Positions 43,201 to 58,810 of a DNA stretch of 64,000 nucleotides are shown one piece after another; the first letter of the stretch is position 1; each line of letters begins with the position of its first letter. The notes under the pieces are model-generated. The model was not told the origin of the DNA. It saw nothing but the letters and a program-made list of their open reading frames with translations, and made no database searches. The translations under genes were made by a program, and so were the position numbers. Origin of the DNA: Corynebacterium afermentans subsp. afermentans (GTDB lineage Bacteria; Actinomycetota; Actinomycetes; Mycobacteriales; Mycobacteriaceae); the NCBI RefSeq assembly GCF_030408355.1, contig NZ_CP046606.1, positions 310,001 to 374,000 on the forward strand, given 5' to 3'.

Positions 43201-43226
43201 CGTCGCGCGTGCACGCACGCGCGACG
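43201..43226 (+). promoter_or_regulatory. Strong hairpin at the nusG/rplK junction
   Basis: CGTCGCGCGTG and its inverse form an 11-bp stem with a 4-nt loop, followed by TTTCCGTTTCTTG. It may end nusG transcripts or cap the rplK leader at its 5' end. Confidence 0.6.
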
Positions 43227-43330
43227 TTTCCGTTTCTTGTAAATCCCCGGTGGCTGGGCCAATCCCCGGCATCCGGAAGCCCCGCGGCAGCTCATCGTGG
43301 CTGCGGGTGCTGTAACTAGGAGGTAATGCG

Positions 43331-43759
43331 ATGGCTAAGAAGAAGGTCACTGGCCTGATCAAGCTGCAGATCGAAGCAGGCATGGCCAACCCGGCCCCGC
43401 CGGTCGGTCCGGCCCTCGGTGCGCACGGCGTGAACATCGTCGAGTTCACCAAGGCCTACAACGCCGCTACCGAGTCCATGCGCGGCAACATCGTGCCGGT
43501 GGAGATCACGGTCTACGAGGACCGCTCCTTCGACTTCATCCTGAAGTCCCCGCCGGCAGCGTCGCTGCTGCTGAAGGCTGCAGGTCTGAAGAAGGGCTCC
43601 GGCGTCCCGCACACTGACAAGGTTGGCAAGGTCACCTGGGAGCAGTGCAAGGAAATCGCCGAGACCAAGAAGAACGACCTCAACGCCCGCGACATTGAGG
43701 CTGGCGCCGCGATCATCGCTGGTACCGCCCGTTCCATGGGTATTGACGTCGAGAAGTAA
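43331..43759 (+). CDS. rplK: 50S ribosomal protein L11
   Basis: A 142-residue L11, part of the GTPase-associated centre. [26 protein letters not shown] at the N-terminus and the C-terminal rRNA-binding domain are intact and of usual length. AGGAGG precedes the ATG. It is followed by rplA 64 bp downstream. Confidence 0.98.
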   Translation: MAKKKVTGLIKLQIEAGMANPAPPVGPALGAHGVNIVEFTKAYNAATESMRGNIVPVEITVYEDRSFDFILKSPPAASLLLKAAGLKKGSGVPHTDKVGKVTWEQCKEIAETKKNDLNARDIEAGAAIIAGTARSMGIDVEK

Positions 43760-43823
43760 AAAGCTTCACGTGGAAGGGCCGTAAGCCAGGCCCGCAAACC
43801 ACAACTCCTGAAAGGAATCCAAC

Positions 43824-44531
43824 ATGGCTAAGAAGTCCAAGCACTACATCGAGCAGCTGGCGAAGGTCGACCGCGACAGCTTCTACCACCCGCTCGACGC
43901 CGTCACGCTTGCGAAGGAGACCTCCTCCGACAAGTACGACGCCACCATCGACGTGGCAATGCGTCTGTCTGTCGATCCGCGCAAGGCCGACCAGCTGGTC
44001 CGCGGCACCGTCAACCTGCCGCACGGCACCGGTAAGACCGTCCGCGTCGCAGTCTTCGCAGAGGGCGAGAACGCTACCAAGGCGCAGGAGGCTGGCGCGG
44101 ACATCGTCGGCACCGACGAGCTGATCGAGCAGATCAACGCCGGCCAGATCGACTTCGACGTGGCTATCGCTACGCCGGACCAGATGGCCAAGGTCGGCCG
44201 CGTCGCCCGCGTGCTGGGCCCGCGTGGTCTGATGCCGAACCCGAAGACCGGCACCGTCACCCCGGACGTCGCGAAGGCGATCCAGGACTCCAAGGGCGGC
44301 AAGATCGCCTTCCGCGTGGATAAGGCGTCGAACCTGCACGCGATCATCGGCAAGGCATCCTTCACCCCGGAGCAGCTCGCTGAGAACTACGGCGCACTGC
44401 TCGACGAGGTCATCCGCCTCAAGCCGTCCTCCGCGAAGGGTATCTACCTGAAGAAGATCACCGTCTCCGCAACCCAGGGCCCGGGTGTGCCGGTAGACAC
44501 CTCCGTGGAGAAGAACTACGCCACCAAGTAG
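43824..44531 (+). CDS. rplA: 50S ribosomal protein L1
   Basis: A 235-residue L1, which forms the mobile L1 stalk and represses its own operon. [21 protein letters not shown] is the family signature. GAAAGGAA precedes the ATG. A 10-bp terminator hairpin lies about 35 bp after the stop, which separates it from the minus-strand HNH gene. Confidence 0.98.
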   Translation: MAKKSKHYIEQLAKVDRDSFYHPLDAVTLAKETSSDKYDATIDVAMRLSVDPRKADQLVRGTVNLPHGTGKTVRVAVFAEGENATKAQEAGADIVGTDELIEQINAGQIDFDVAIATPDQMAKVGRVARVLGPRGLMPNPKTGTVTPDVAKAIQDSKGGKIAFRVDKASNLHAIIGKASFTPEQLAENYGALLDEVIRLKPSSAKGIYLKKITVSATQGPGVPVDTSVEKNYATK

Positions 44532-44565
44532 TTCGACTTCGAGCGCTTTTACGCGTGCGTTTTAC

Positions 44566-44592
44566 GCCGTCGTCCGTTTGGGCGGCGGCGTT
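44566..44592 (+). terminator. Terminator after rplA
   Basis: GCCGTCGTCC (44566-44575) pairs with GGGCGGCGGC (44580-44589) with two G-T pairs and loop GTTT, followed by GTTT. It also lies at the 3' end of the converging gene at 44601. Confidence 0.7.
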
Positions 44593-44600
44593 TCGCGTTG

Positions 44601-45674
44601 CTAGGTGCTTTGTGGTCCGAAGAGTTGGTCGAGTGCTCCGCGGTCGGTGTTTTTGATGTGGTAGCCGCGGGGTGAGACCCACCAGGGTGCGCCTCTGATC
44701 ATGGCGATGCGGCCGCGTTTGGTGCGCCAGGGGTCATCGTCGTTGATCCGGTTGTGATACCTGCATAGCGGCACCAGGTTGTTCATGTTGGTCAGCCCGC
44801 CGTGTTTCCACGCATCCACGTGATGAATCTCCGACCCGTACGCCCCGTGGCGGCAGCCTGGGAAGGCGCACACGGGTGAGACCATGCAGGCCATATCGCG
44901 TTGTTTCTGGTTGGCGAAGCGTTCGGTGTCGTAGAGGTTCACCGCGCCTTCCTCGGGGTGGAAGGCGGCAACCTCCAAGGCTTCGCCGAACTCTTGCTGG
45001 AGGTACTCCGCCCCGGTCATGATGGTGCCGTCAGTCAGCGTCAGGATGATGTCGTCGCCGTCTCCCGCCATGATGCGTGCGTGCTCCGTGATCGGCACCA
45101 GCACGATCGGTCGTGGCGCGGCGGCGACCACCCCGCCAGCCTTACCTTCGACGATGCGCCAGAACGCCTCCTCCATCTGCGCCGCCGCCGGCAGCGTGGC
45201 GTCGATGTCTTGGCGCAGGCGGTGCTCTAAGTCGGCTGCTTTGCGGTCGGTGGTGTCGATGGTGATGCGTGCGCGCCCGTTTCTCGGCTGTGAGAACGCC
45301 ACCTGTTTCTTTGTCGGGGTGTTGTCCTCGCGGGGCACGATGTCGCGTGCGGCGCGTTCGATCGCGCGGTACCCGCCGGTGACATCCAACAGTTCCAGCC
45401 GCAGCCGCCACCGCTCGCCGGCATCCTTCACCACGGCAACACGTCGTTCGATCAGCGCGAGCTCGTCCAAGGAGAACCCGCGGGCTTTCTGCACAGCCTC
45501 CGATTGCTTGCGGGTGAATTTCGTTGTCCCGTAGTAGACGTCCTGCATCTGATCCCACGCACGCGCCCGATCCGGCGCCATGCCGGCAGCAAGGGCAACC
45601 GGCAGGTCGAAGTGCCGCAGTGTCTCCATGGATACTGCGGACATCGCCTGGATGAATGCGTCGAACGAGTTCAT
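44601..45674 (-). CDS. DUF222/HNH endonuclease domain protein
   Basis: A 357-residue protein. The helical N-terminal half is DUF222-like and the C-terminus is an HNH nuclease (CAFPGCRHGAYGSEIHHVDAWKHGG, then NLVPLCRYHNRIND), with the zinc cysteines present. Such proteins are abundant and multicopy in actinobacteria, often near mobile DNA; their role is unknown. The ATG is 8 nt after TAGGGT. It sits on the opposite strand in the middle of the ribosomal-protein genes, between rplA and rplJ. Confidence 0.85.
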   Translation of the reverse strand: MNSFDAFIQAMSAVSMETLRHFDLPVALAAGMAPDRARAWDQMQDVYYGTTKFTRKQSEAVQKARGFSLDELALIERRVAVVKDAGERWRLRLELLDVTGGYRAIERAARDIVPREDNTPTKKQVAFSQPRNGRARITIDTTDRKAADLEHRLRQDIDATLPAAAQMEEAFWRIVEGKAGGVVAAAPRPIVLVPITEHARIMAGDGDDIILTLTDGTIMTGAEYLQQEFGEALEVAAFHPEEGAVNLYDTERFANQKQRDMACMVSPVCAFPGCRHGAYGSEIHHVDAWKHGGLTNMNNLVPLCRYHNRINDDDPWRTKRGRIAMIRGAPWWVSPRGYHIKNTDRGALDQLFGPQST

Positions 45675-45847
45675 GGCCACAGACCCTAAACCCAACGCAA
45701 CCCCACACAACCCCCACAAGCCCAATCTGTGGATAACCCGTCCCAAAACGCACCAAAGTTGTCCACAGTTGCGGCAGGTCCTTGTGTTTTCCCCGTGATG
45801 GGGGTAAATTTCCCGCGCCAATAACTATTGAAACTAATCTCCATTAA

Positions 45848-46542
45848 GTGTTGAAAAGAGCCGGCAAGGGCAAGCTCACGCTGCCGGGCGCGATTGCGGA
45901 GGGCATCCGCTCGCTGGAAAAGGAGCTGAAAAAGCCGGCGACACGCTTGCGCCGCTCGCACGCAAAAAGGACAACAGCGGCGACGGCGGCAGCGGCGCGA
46001 AGTCGGGGTCCCTGTCGAGCTTGGCCGCGGCACCGGCAGCACCGCCGAAGCAACCTCAATCGGCCGCCGCGCAACCCGCGCCCGCGCAGCCAGCTCCGGC
46101 ACCCGCTGCGCAACCTGCGGCGCAGCCGCAGCCGCAGCGCGCGTCGAGCAACAACCGCGCCAGCACCCCCTCCGACAAGCAAAGCACCCGCCGCGCCAGC
46201 AGGTCGAAGACCAGGGAGGACACCAAGGCCGCAAAGCCCGCGGTAACGACCAAGGCGAAAGCACCGTCCGAAGCGTCTTCGGCAACGGCCGGTAGCGCAG
46301 GCACGTCCGAGACCTACGCCGCCCAGCCAAATCCCGCAGGCGGAAGCGGCACGGGGATCCACTCGTCGCTGGATGCCGCCGGCGCGCAGCCGGACGGTCA
46401 GGCCGCGGACACGTCGCCGACCGCGGGCGGGTTCTGGGCGGGCCTTGCCATCGGCGTCGGCGTCATGGCGTTGATCGGAGGGTGCGTCCTGTTCATCGCG
46501 GCGGCGAGGTTGCTGCGGCGGGTGGAACAAGGCGCGTCCTAA
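45848..46542 (+). pseudogene. Membrane-anchored Ala/Pro-rich protein with a -1 frameshift
   Basis: The first part (VLKRAGKGKLTLPGAIAEGI, then RSLEKELKK) is read from a GTG at 45848. After an A5 run near 45939-45943 sensible sequence continues in another frame (AGDTLAPLARKKDNSGDGG, then Ala/Pro/Gln-rich linker) to a C-terminal membrane segment (FWAGLAIGVGVMALIGGCVLF) and the stop at 46542. One extra A would join the frames, so this is a one-base deletion, a sequencing error or phase variation. The GTG is 7 nt after TAATCT. The function is unknown. Confidence 0.65.
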
Positions 46543-46682
46543 GGGCGGGGATGGCTCAAACCCTGGGAGGCAGACCCTGGGTTCGCGCAAAAATGCCGCA
46601 CTCCCCGGGTCTGCCTCCCAGGGTCTGCGGCACAAAGGGAACCATCCCGGCCACCGGGCGCGAAAAACTACCAAAGCGCGAT
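46543..46682. other. Gene-free stretch with a large dyad, before the rplJ promoter
   Basis: No supported gene. It is dominated by the inverted repeat at 46561-46623 described separately. Confidence 0.5.
46561..46623. repeat. Perfect 17-bp inverted repeat
   Basis: CCCTGGGAGGCAGACCC (46561-46577) and GGGTCTGCCTCCCAGGG (46607-46623) are exact inverse copies around 29 nt. Further partial dyads overlap: AGACCCTGGG/CCCAGGGTCT, and TGCCGCA/TGCGGCA. Several mutually exclusive hairpins are possible. Confidence 0.75.
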
Positions 46683-46712
46683 TTGGTTAAACCAGCACCC
46701 ACCCGCTAACAT
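46683..46712 (+). promoter_or_regulatory. Probable promoter of rplJ-rplL
   Basis: TTGGTT (46683-46688) and TAACAT (46707-46712) are 18 nt apart and lead into a leader of about 260 nt. Confidence 0.5.
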
Positions 46713-46730
46713 CCCCAACCGAAGTTTGAA

Positions 46731-46980
46731 CGGCCCAAAAAAGGGCCGAGCTCAAGTTTCACCGAAGACCGTCGGTCACTCTCGTGAGGGAGTCGAAGGC
46801 GCTCCACTAAAAAGGGGCCGACCCACGCAGGAGAAACGCGGCACACTCCAACGTATGCCTCGTGCTTCTGCACGGGGCATTTTTGCTTGTATGCGTCAGC
46901 TTCGCGCGAAGCGAACGTCGATAGGCAAGATGCTCCGGGCGGATTGAACAACATGAAGTAATCGGAAGGAGGCGTGTGTC
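46731..46980 (+). promoter_or_regulatory. rplJ leader (L10-type), structured
   Basis: The leader starts with hairpin CGGCCC/GGGCCG, continues through a segment that could fold into the L10(L12)-binding structure found upstream of rplJ in many bacteria, then a strong terminator-like hairpin at 46855-46885, and ends with GGAGGCG before the ATG. The L10-leader identity is inferred from position. Confidence 0.6.
46855..46885 (+). terminator. Attenuator-like terminator in the rplJ leader
   Basis: ATGCCTCGTGC (46855-46865) pairs with GCACGGGGCAT (46870-46880) with one T-G pair and loop TTCT, followed by TTTTT. It lies about 95 bp before rplJ, downstream of the proposed promoter, so readthrough must be allowed for L10/L7/L12 synthesis. 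Confidence 0.7.
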
Positions 46981-47502
46981 ATGGCAAACCCGAAGAACAC
47001 TGCGGAACTTGCAGCTCTGAAGGAGAAGTTCGCTGAGGCGGATTCCCTCGTGCTGACTGAGTACCGTGGCCTGACCGTCGGCCAGCTGCAGCAGCTGCGC
47101 GGCGATATGGGTTTCGATGTCGAGTACCACGTCGCCAAGAACACCCTCATCAAGATCGCTGCGAACGAGCAGGGTATCGAGGGTCTCGATGATCTTCTCA
47201 CCGGCCCGACCGCCGTCGCGTTCATCAAGGGCGACGCTGCTGTCGACGCTGCGAAGGTGATGAAGAAGTTCAACAAGGACCACGACGCGTTCGTGATCAA
47301 GGGCGGCTACATGGACGGCAACGTCATGGACGCTTCCCAGGTCGACGCTCTGGCCGAGATGGACAACCGCGAGACCACCCTGGCCAAGATCGCTGGCGCA
47401 TTTGAGGGCTCTCTGGCAAAGGCAGCCGGCCTGTTCCAGGCTCCGGCATCCAAGACGGCCCGCCTTGTCGCTGCACTGCAGGACAAGCAGGAAGCCGCAT
47501 AA
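46981..47502 (+). CDS. rplJ: 50S ribosomal protein L10
   Basis: A 173-residue L10, the base of the L7/L12 stalk. The N-terminal rRNA-binding domain (ALKEKFAEADSLVLTEYRGLTVGQLQQLRGDM) and the C-terminal helix that binds L7/L12 dimers are present. GGAGGCG precedes the ATG. Confidence 0.98.
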   Translation: MANPKNTAELAALKEKFAEADSLVLTEYRGLTVGQLQQLRGDMGFDVEYHVAKNTLIKIAANEQGIEGLDDLLTGPTAVAFIKGDAAVDAAKVMKKFNKDHDAFVIKGGYMDGNVMDASQVDALAEMDNRETTLAKIAGAFEGSLAKAAGLFQAPASKTARLVAALQDKQEAA

Positions 47503-47554
47503 ACACACTTTTACATCCGGGTTGTAAACGCCCACCAACAGAAAGGAAGCCACA

Positions 47555-47944
47555 ATGGCTAAGCTCACCAAGGACGAGCTCATCGAGCAGTTCAAGGAAA
47601 TGACCCTCATCGAGCTCTCCGAGTTCCTGAAGGAGTTCGAGGAGGTCTTCGACGTGACCGCAGCCGCTCCGGTTGCTGCTGTCGCTGCAGGCGCTCCGGC
47701 AGCTGGCGGCGACGCTGCCGCTGAGGAGAAGGACGAGTTCGACGTCGTTCTCGAGGACGCTGGCGACAAGAAGATCGGCGTGATCAAGGTTGTCCGCGAG
47801 CTGGTTCCGGGCCTGGGCCTGAAGGACGCCAAGGAAATGGTCGAGGGTGCTCCGAAGGCAATCCTCGAGGGCGCCAACAAGGACGACGCCGAGGCTGCCA
47901 AGACCAAGCTCGAGGAGGCTGGCGCAAAGGTCACCCTCAAGTAA
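47555..47944 (+). CDS. rplL: 50S ribosomal protein L7/L12
   Basis: A 129-residue L7/L12 with the dimerising N-terminal domain, an Ala-rich hinge ([21 protein letters not shown]) and the C-terminal factor-binding domain ([29 protein letters not shown]). AGAAAGGAAG precedes the ATG. A clear terminator follows. Confidence 0.98.
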   Translation: MAKLTKDELIEQFKEMTLIELSEFLKEFEEVFDVTAAAPVAAVAAGAPAAGGDAAAEEKDEFDVVLEDAGDKKIGVIKVVRELVPGLGLKDAKEMVEGAPKAILEGANKDDAEAAKTKLEEAGAKVTLK

Positions 47945-47968
47945 GAGCTTTTTGCTTGACGACGATCA

Positions 47969-48004
47969 CCCCCTCCGGTTCGCACACGCGACCGGAGGGG
48001 GTTT
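47969..48004 (+). terminator. Terminator after rplL
   Basis: CCCCCTCCGGT (47969-47979) pairs exactly with ACCGGAGGGGG (47991-48001) and TTT follows. Confidence 0.85.
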
Positions 48005-48035
48005 CGCGTGTGTGGCTGCGGTAAAGTAGCCCACC

Positions 48036-48974
48036 ATGCTGCCCACTTCCCGCATTCTCTACGTCTTGCTCGCCGGCGTCGGTGCTGCGCTGGTGGTGGC
48101 GGGGCTGCTGGCGCCGAGCGTGCTGCTTTCGGGCAACCGCCTGCCGCTGGCGCTGGGGGAGGCCACGTGGACCATCACGGACCCGAACGGCACTCGTGAC
48201 GGCGAGGCGGCGCCGGTGACGCGTCAGCTGCACATGGAGATTCAGGAGCCGTCCGACGGTGACTCGGCGAGTGTGCGCGTGGGCGACACGCTGCGGGCGG
48301 GGGAGTCTGGCTCCGATTTCAATGACCTGCTGACGGCCTCTACGTGGTCCTACGCCGTAGACCGCGTCTCAGGCGCCGCGCAAGGCCCGGCGGAGGCGCA
48401 GATGATCATGGGCATGCCCGCAACACAGGTGCCTATCGACGGCGCGTGGCTGACCTTCCCCGCCCTCGCGCCGCAGGACACCGTCCAGGTCTTTGACCCG
48501 GTGCTCCGCGGCGCGGCGCCGGCGGAGTTCTCTGGCGAGGAAGAGATCGCCGGGCGCGTAGTGCACCGCTATACCCAGCGCATTGCGCCGACGAACGTGG
48601 CCAAGCGCTACGCCGACCCGCGCAACACGCTCACAATCGAGGGTGAAAACGGCGAGCCGCAGCGCACCTTCCTGCACCACGCCGCCGAGCGCGTAATCCT
48701 GGTGGACCAGGAAACCGGCGTGGTCGTGGGCATCGACGAGAAGGTGGACGACTACTACGCCGACGCAGAAGGCAACGGCGTGAAGAACGTGGTCACCTAT
48801 GACGGGGTGATGGACCGGCAGGACGTCGAGAAGCTTGTGCGCAAAGTGGATGATGCGCAGACCGCCGCGGCGGACCGTGGGCTGTGGCGCGTGCTGGCCT
48901 GGATTGGTGCAGCGCTGAGCCTTGCGGGCCTGGCGGGTGCGCTGCGGCCGGGGCGTGCGGCGCGTCGCGATTGA
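48036..48974 (+). CDS. DUF3068 (PorA-related) membrane protein
   Basis: A 312-residue protein. An N-terminal membrane segment (ILYVLLAGVGAALVVAGLLAP), a large external beta-rich domain and a C-terminal membrane segment (VLAWIGAALSLAGLAGAL) with a basic tail make up the usual DUF3068 layout. Databases often name it porin PorA family; the function is not known. The ATG is 8 nt after TAAAGT. It sits between rplL and rpoB. Confidence 0.85.
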   Translation: MLPTSRILYVLLAGVGAALVVAGLLAPSVLLSGNRLPLALGEATWTITDPNGTRDGEAAPVTRQLHMEIQEPSDGDSASVRVGDTLRAGESGSDFNDLLTASTWSYAVDRVSGAAQGPAEAQMIMGMPATQVPIDGAWLTFPALAPQDTVQVFDPVLRGAAPAEFSGEEEIAGRVVHRYTQRIAPTNVAKRYADPRNTLTIEGENGEPQRTFLHHAAERVILVDQETGVVVGIDEKVDDYYADAEGNGVKNVVTYDGVMDRQDVEKLVRKVDDAQTAAADRGLWRVLAWIGAALSLAGLAGALRPGRAARRD

Positions 48975-49292
48975 CCGCGCGCGCGGGCCGGGTGGTAGGC
49001 TTCCGGCAGCAACCGCACGAGTCGCCCAGACGGCATCGGGCAGACCGGCGGGAGTGATGGCGGGGGCCTTTACAAACAGGGGAGATTACTCTATGGTTGT
49101 TCTTTGCGCTGGAAGCCGTCTGCAGTACGCATAGAGAGCCTTGTGCAACGGGAACGAAAAAACCCGATTTGACAAGGTGATTTTGTTGTCTCTGGGGGCG
49201 GGTCTTCCGAATGCAGACCGAATGCTAACTTATCCTGCGGAAACGCCGCCGGGCCGCGAAGCCAGACGCGGTGCGGCGAGCCTCCGCCAGAG
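48975..49292 (+). promoter_or_regulatory. Long rpoB leader region
   Basis: This 318-bp stretch has no full gene. TTGACA at 49169-49174 and TATCCT at 49231-49236 are promoter-like hexamers but not at a fitting distance from each other. A short reading frame with a ribosome-binding site lies at 49093-49134. GC-rich self-complementary sequence near 49245-49285 precedes the GTG of rpoB. Confidence 0.5.
49093..49134 (+). CDS. Possible 13-residue leader peptide upstream of rpoB
   Basis: ATG with AGGGGAGA about 8-14 nt upstream encodes MVVLCAGSRLQYA and stops with TAG. It is too short to judge by composition. The ribosome-binding site and its place in the rpoB leader are the only support. Confidence 0.3.
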   Translation: MVVLCAGSRLQYA

Positions 49293-52790
<3,498 letters not shown>

Positions 52791-52874
52791 GCGCCAGGTA
52801 GCCGTCGTGAAGCAATTGCTTTTCGACGGCACGACGAACGAACAGCACACATCTAGAAGAAAAGGAACTTTTAC

Positions 52875-56873
<3,999 letters not shown>

Positions 56874-56920
56874 ACGCAAGACCCAGCACTCTGGCTTTTA
56901 GCTAGGTCTGCGTAGAAAGC

Positions 56921-56958
56921 GCCCGGCCTCCCCGCAAAAGGGGAGCCGGGCGTTTTTT
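56921..56958 (+). terminator. Terminator after rpoC
   Basis: GCCCGG and TCCCC on the left pair with GGGGA and CCGGGC on the right, with a small bulge and loop GCAAAA, followed by GTTTTTT. Confidence 0.88.
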
Positions 56959-57003
56959 CGTTTCCATAGCACTTTGAGTCGAGGCTTCACCTAGAATCTT
57001 GGT

Positions 57004-57618
57004 GTGCGGATGGAGTCATCGCTCGAAACTAAAATGAGCGTAACTAGGACTAATGTGGCGGTGGTCGCCGCTTTTGTAACGCTGCTGGGAGCAGCGGGCC
57101 TCAGCGGTGGCTTCCGCGCAGCGAAACCGGAAACGATGGTTGTTGCGGAATTGTCGGCCACCCAGGAGGGGATACAGCCTGTAAGGCTGCGCGCTTCGCC
57201 ACTGAGCATTGAAGTTTACCGGAGTTACGTCGTGGACGGTGCCCGCATCGTTGAAATGGATGTTACTAACGAATCGTCGATTCCCATGGGAGCATCTCGT
57301 TTTACTCAGGGGATTGACCTAATGCATTCGAATCGTGGCAAAGGCGAACAGCCGCAGGTGTCTAAGCATCTTTATCGGCGTGAATCCACAGCCCCCTTGA
57401 CTGAGGTTCCACTAGGGATTAGCCCAGTTTTAAATCCGGGTGTATCTATAGAGGCGATCTTAGTTTTGACTGATCAACTTGACTTCGAAAACCAGGCCTA
57501 CAACGTGGCGGATGCCGATACGCTTCGATTTTGGTCACGCGAATATCGCAAGACTCCTCTCGATGGATCCGTCGGGTGGTGGAAGGGGGACGTTGTGGGC
57601 GAGTTGATTCTCAGGTGA
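57004..57618 (+). CDS. Membrane-anchored protein of unknown function (cluster gene 1)
   Basis: A 204-residue protein. After a short basic N-terminus there is one membrane segment (about 17-36, VAVVAAFVTLLGAAGLSGGF), then an external domain rich in beta-prone sequence (IVEMDVTNESSIPMGASRF; VSIEAILVLTDQLDFENQAY) of the kind seen in immunoglobulin-like accessory domains. The GTG at 57004 is 6 nt after TAGAAT, with ATG codons at 57010 and 57034 as alternatives. A/T-ending codons are commoner than in neighbours. It overlaps gene 2 by 4 bp. Confidence 0.7.
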   Translation: MRMESSLETKMSVTRTNVAVVAAFVTLLGAAGLSGGFRAAKPETMVVAELSATQEGIQPVRLRASPLSIEVYRSYVVDGARIVEMDVTNESSIPMGASRFTQGIDLMHSNRGKGEQPQVSKHLYRRESTAPLTEVPLGISPVLNPGVSIEAILVLTDQLDFENQAYNVADADTLRFWSREYRKTPLDGSVGWWKGDVVGELILR

Positions 57619-58148
57619 AGAGTTTTTGCGACATTATTCGTACAGCTTCGGTCGCGGTAGCAGCGTCCGTCGTTTTGTTCATTGGGATGTTGATCCAAGA
57701 GCGCATAGCGGATCCACATGATCTTGTATTCGGCACCTTTGATTACGGTAACAATGCGCCCTTGATCGGTGAGATTAGCAAAATGAGCGCAAGCCTCAGT
57801 GATGTTGTTAATGGCACCAAGACGAATGGAAAATGGCTGGTGATCGACTTCTCTCGAAAAGCAGACGGTTCGATCCCTCTGTCCGGCGTGATCGAGGATG
57901 AGAACGGGACAGTGTTCTATTCAATCAATCCCATGACGTATACCTGTGGCATTGGATACCCGGGGCTGGCCGAAGATTGCACCTTAGTTTTCGAAATCCC
58001 AGCAGATATGGGGACGGAAAGTATCCGCGAGGCAGATCTGGTGCTCGCTCGGACGAACACAAAGATGAGCCCTCTGGTTGTTCTGCCGTTGTCCGAGATG
58101 GAGTTTGTTGAAGAGACCAGTCTCGAGAGGGAGAACGTCATCTTATGA
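57615..58148 (+). CDS. Membrane-anchored protein of unknown function (cluster gene 2)
   Basis: A 177-residue protein with the same plan as gene 1: one N-terminal membrane segment (about 8-29, ASVAVAASVVLFIGMLIQ) and an external domain. KWLVIDFSRKADGSIPLSGVIEDENGTVFYS and two cysteines in TCGIGYPGLAEDCTLVFEIP suggest a beta-sandwich with a disulfide. The GTG overlaps gene 1 (GTGA) and the stop overlaps gene 3 (ATGA). No family is recognised. Confidence 0.7.
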   Translation: MKSFCDIIRTASVAVAASVVLFIGMLIQERIADPHDLVFGTFDYGNNAPLIGEISKMSASLSDVVNGTKTNGKWLVIDFSRKADGSIPLSGVIEDENGTVFYSINPMTYTCGIGYPGLAEDCTLVFEIPADMGTESIREADLVLARTNTKMSPLVVLPLSEMEFVEETSLERENVIL

Positions 58149-58810
58149 AGAAGACCTGGTGGGTAAGTGCGTTGGTCGCCGTAGCGTTAATGTTCGCTTC
58201 ATCATCGAGACCGTATTTCACCATTTACCAGCCATGGTCGTGGACTCGAGAACACAACCTTGATAAGGAGGGTGCCAGTCGTTTCAGTTTGCCTGTGAAT
58301 GAGGTCGAAAACGCTGCCGGCCTGCCGCGGACAGCGATTGTTGAGATAAAAGGCTTCGAGCAGGTCGATGATGAGAACGATCTCGACGTGTTTGTCCCGG
58401 ATGGATTCGATGGGTGGGTCCTCTATACGAAGTGGAAGGCCCCCACCAATTCTCTGCTTTCAGGTTGCCAGGTGTGGTTCTCGGGGGCCGATGGGAGGCA
58501 TTACGAACTCAGCGAGAAACTTACAGGTGACAGTTTTGGAGGTGCTTCAGCCGTACGTCCAGATGAGGTAAGAATCTCCCCAACTTGCACTCCACCCATG
58601 CAAAGCGGCCCTCGATACAACTGGCTCGATGGCAAGTTAGAAAACGAGTTTCCACGTCCGGAGACTTGGGACCGGTTTATAGCTGTCTCGATGCCGGACG
58701 GAGTGCGGCCGACAGAGTTTCATTTTGGCTGGAGCCCGCCACACTACATAACTTTGGAGTTGCCGGAAAACGCGCCATTTTTAGACGAATTGCTGGGAGA
58801 CGCTACTTAG
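58145..58810 (+). CDS. Membrane-anchored or secreted protein of unknown function (cluster gene 3)
   Basis: A 221-residue protein. The N-terminus (MKKTWWVSALVAVALMFASSS) is a signal peptide or anchor. Its external domain again has two cysteines (LLSGCQVWFSG and SPTCTPPMQSG) and a late FHFGWSPPHYITLELPENAPF. It is coupled to gene 2 by ATGA, and its 3' end overlaps the converging gene 4 by 4 bp. No family is recognised. Confidence 0.7.
   Translation: MKKTWWVSALVAVALMFASSSRPYFTIYQPWSWTREHNLDKEGASRFSLPVNEVENAAGLPRTAIVEIKGFEQVDDENDLDVFVPDGFDGWVLYTKWKAPTNSLLSGCQVWFSGADGRHYELSEKLTGDSFGGASAVRPDEVRISPTCTPPMQSGPRYNWLDGKLENEFPRPETWDRFIAVSMPDGVRPTEFHFGWSPPHYITLELPENAPFLDELLGDAT

Noticed and set aside
49169..49197. 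TTGACA in the rpoB leader as a promoter
   Set aside because: No TA-rich -10 hexamer lies 16-19 nt downstream (CTGGGG there), so it is not called.
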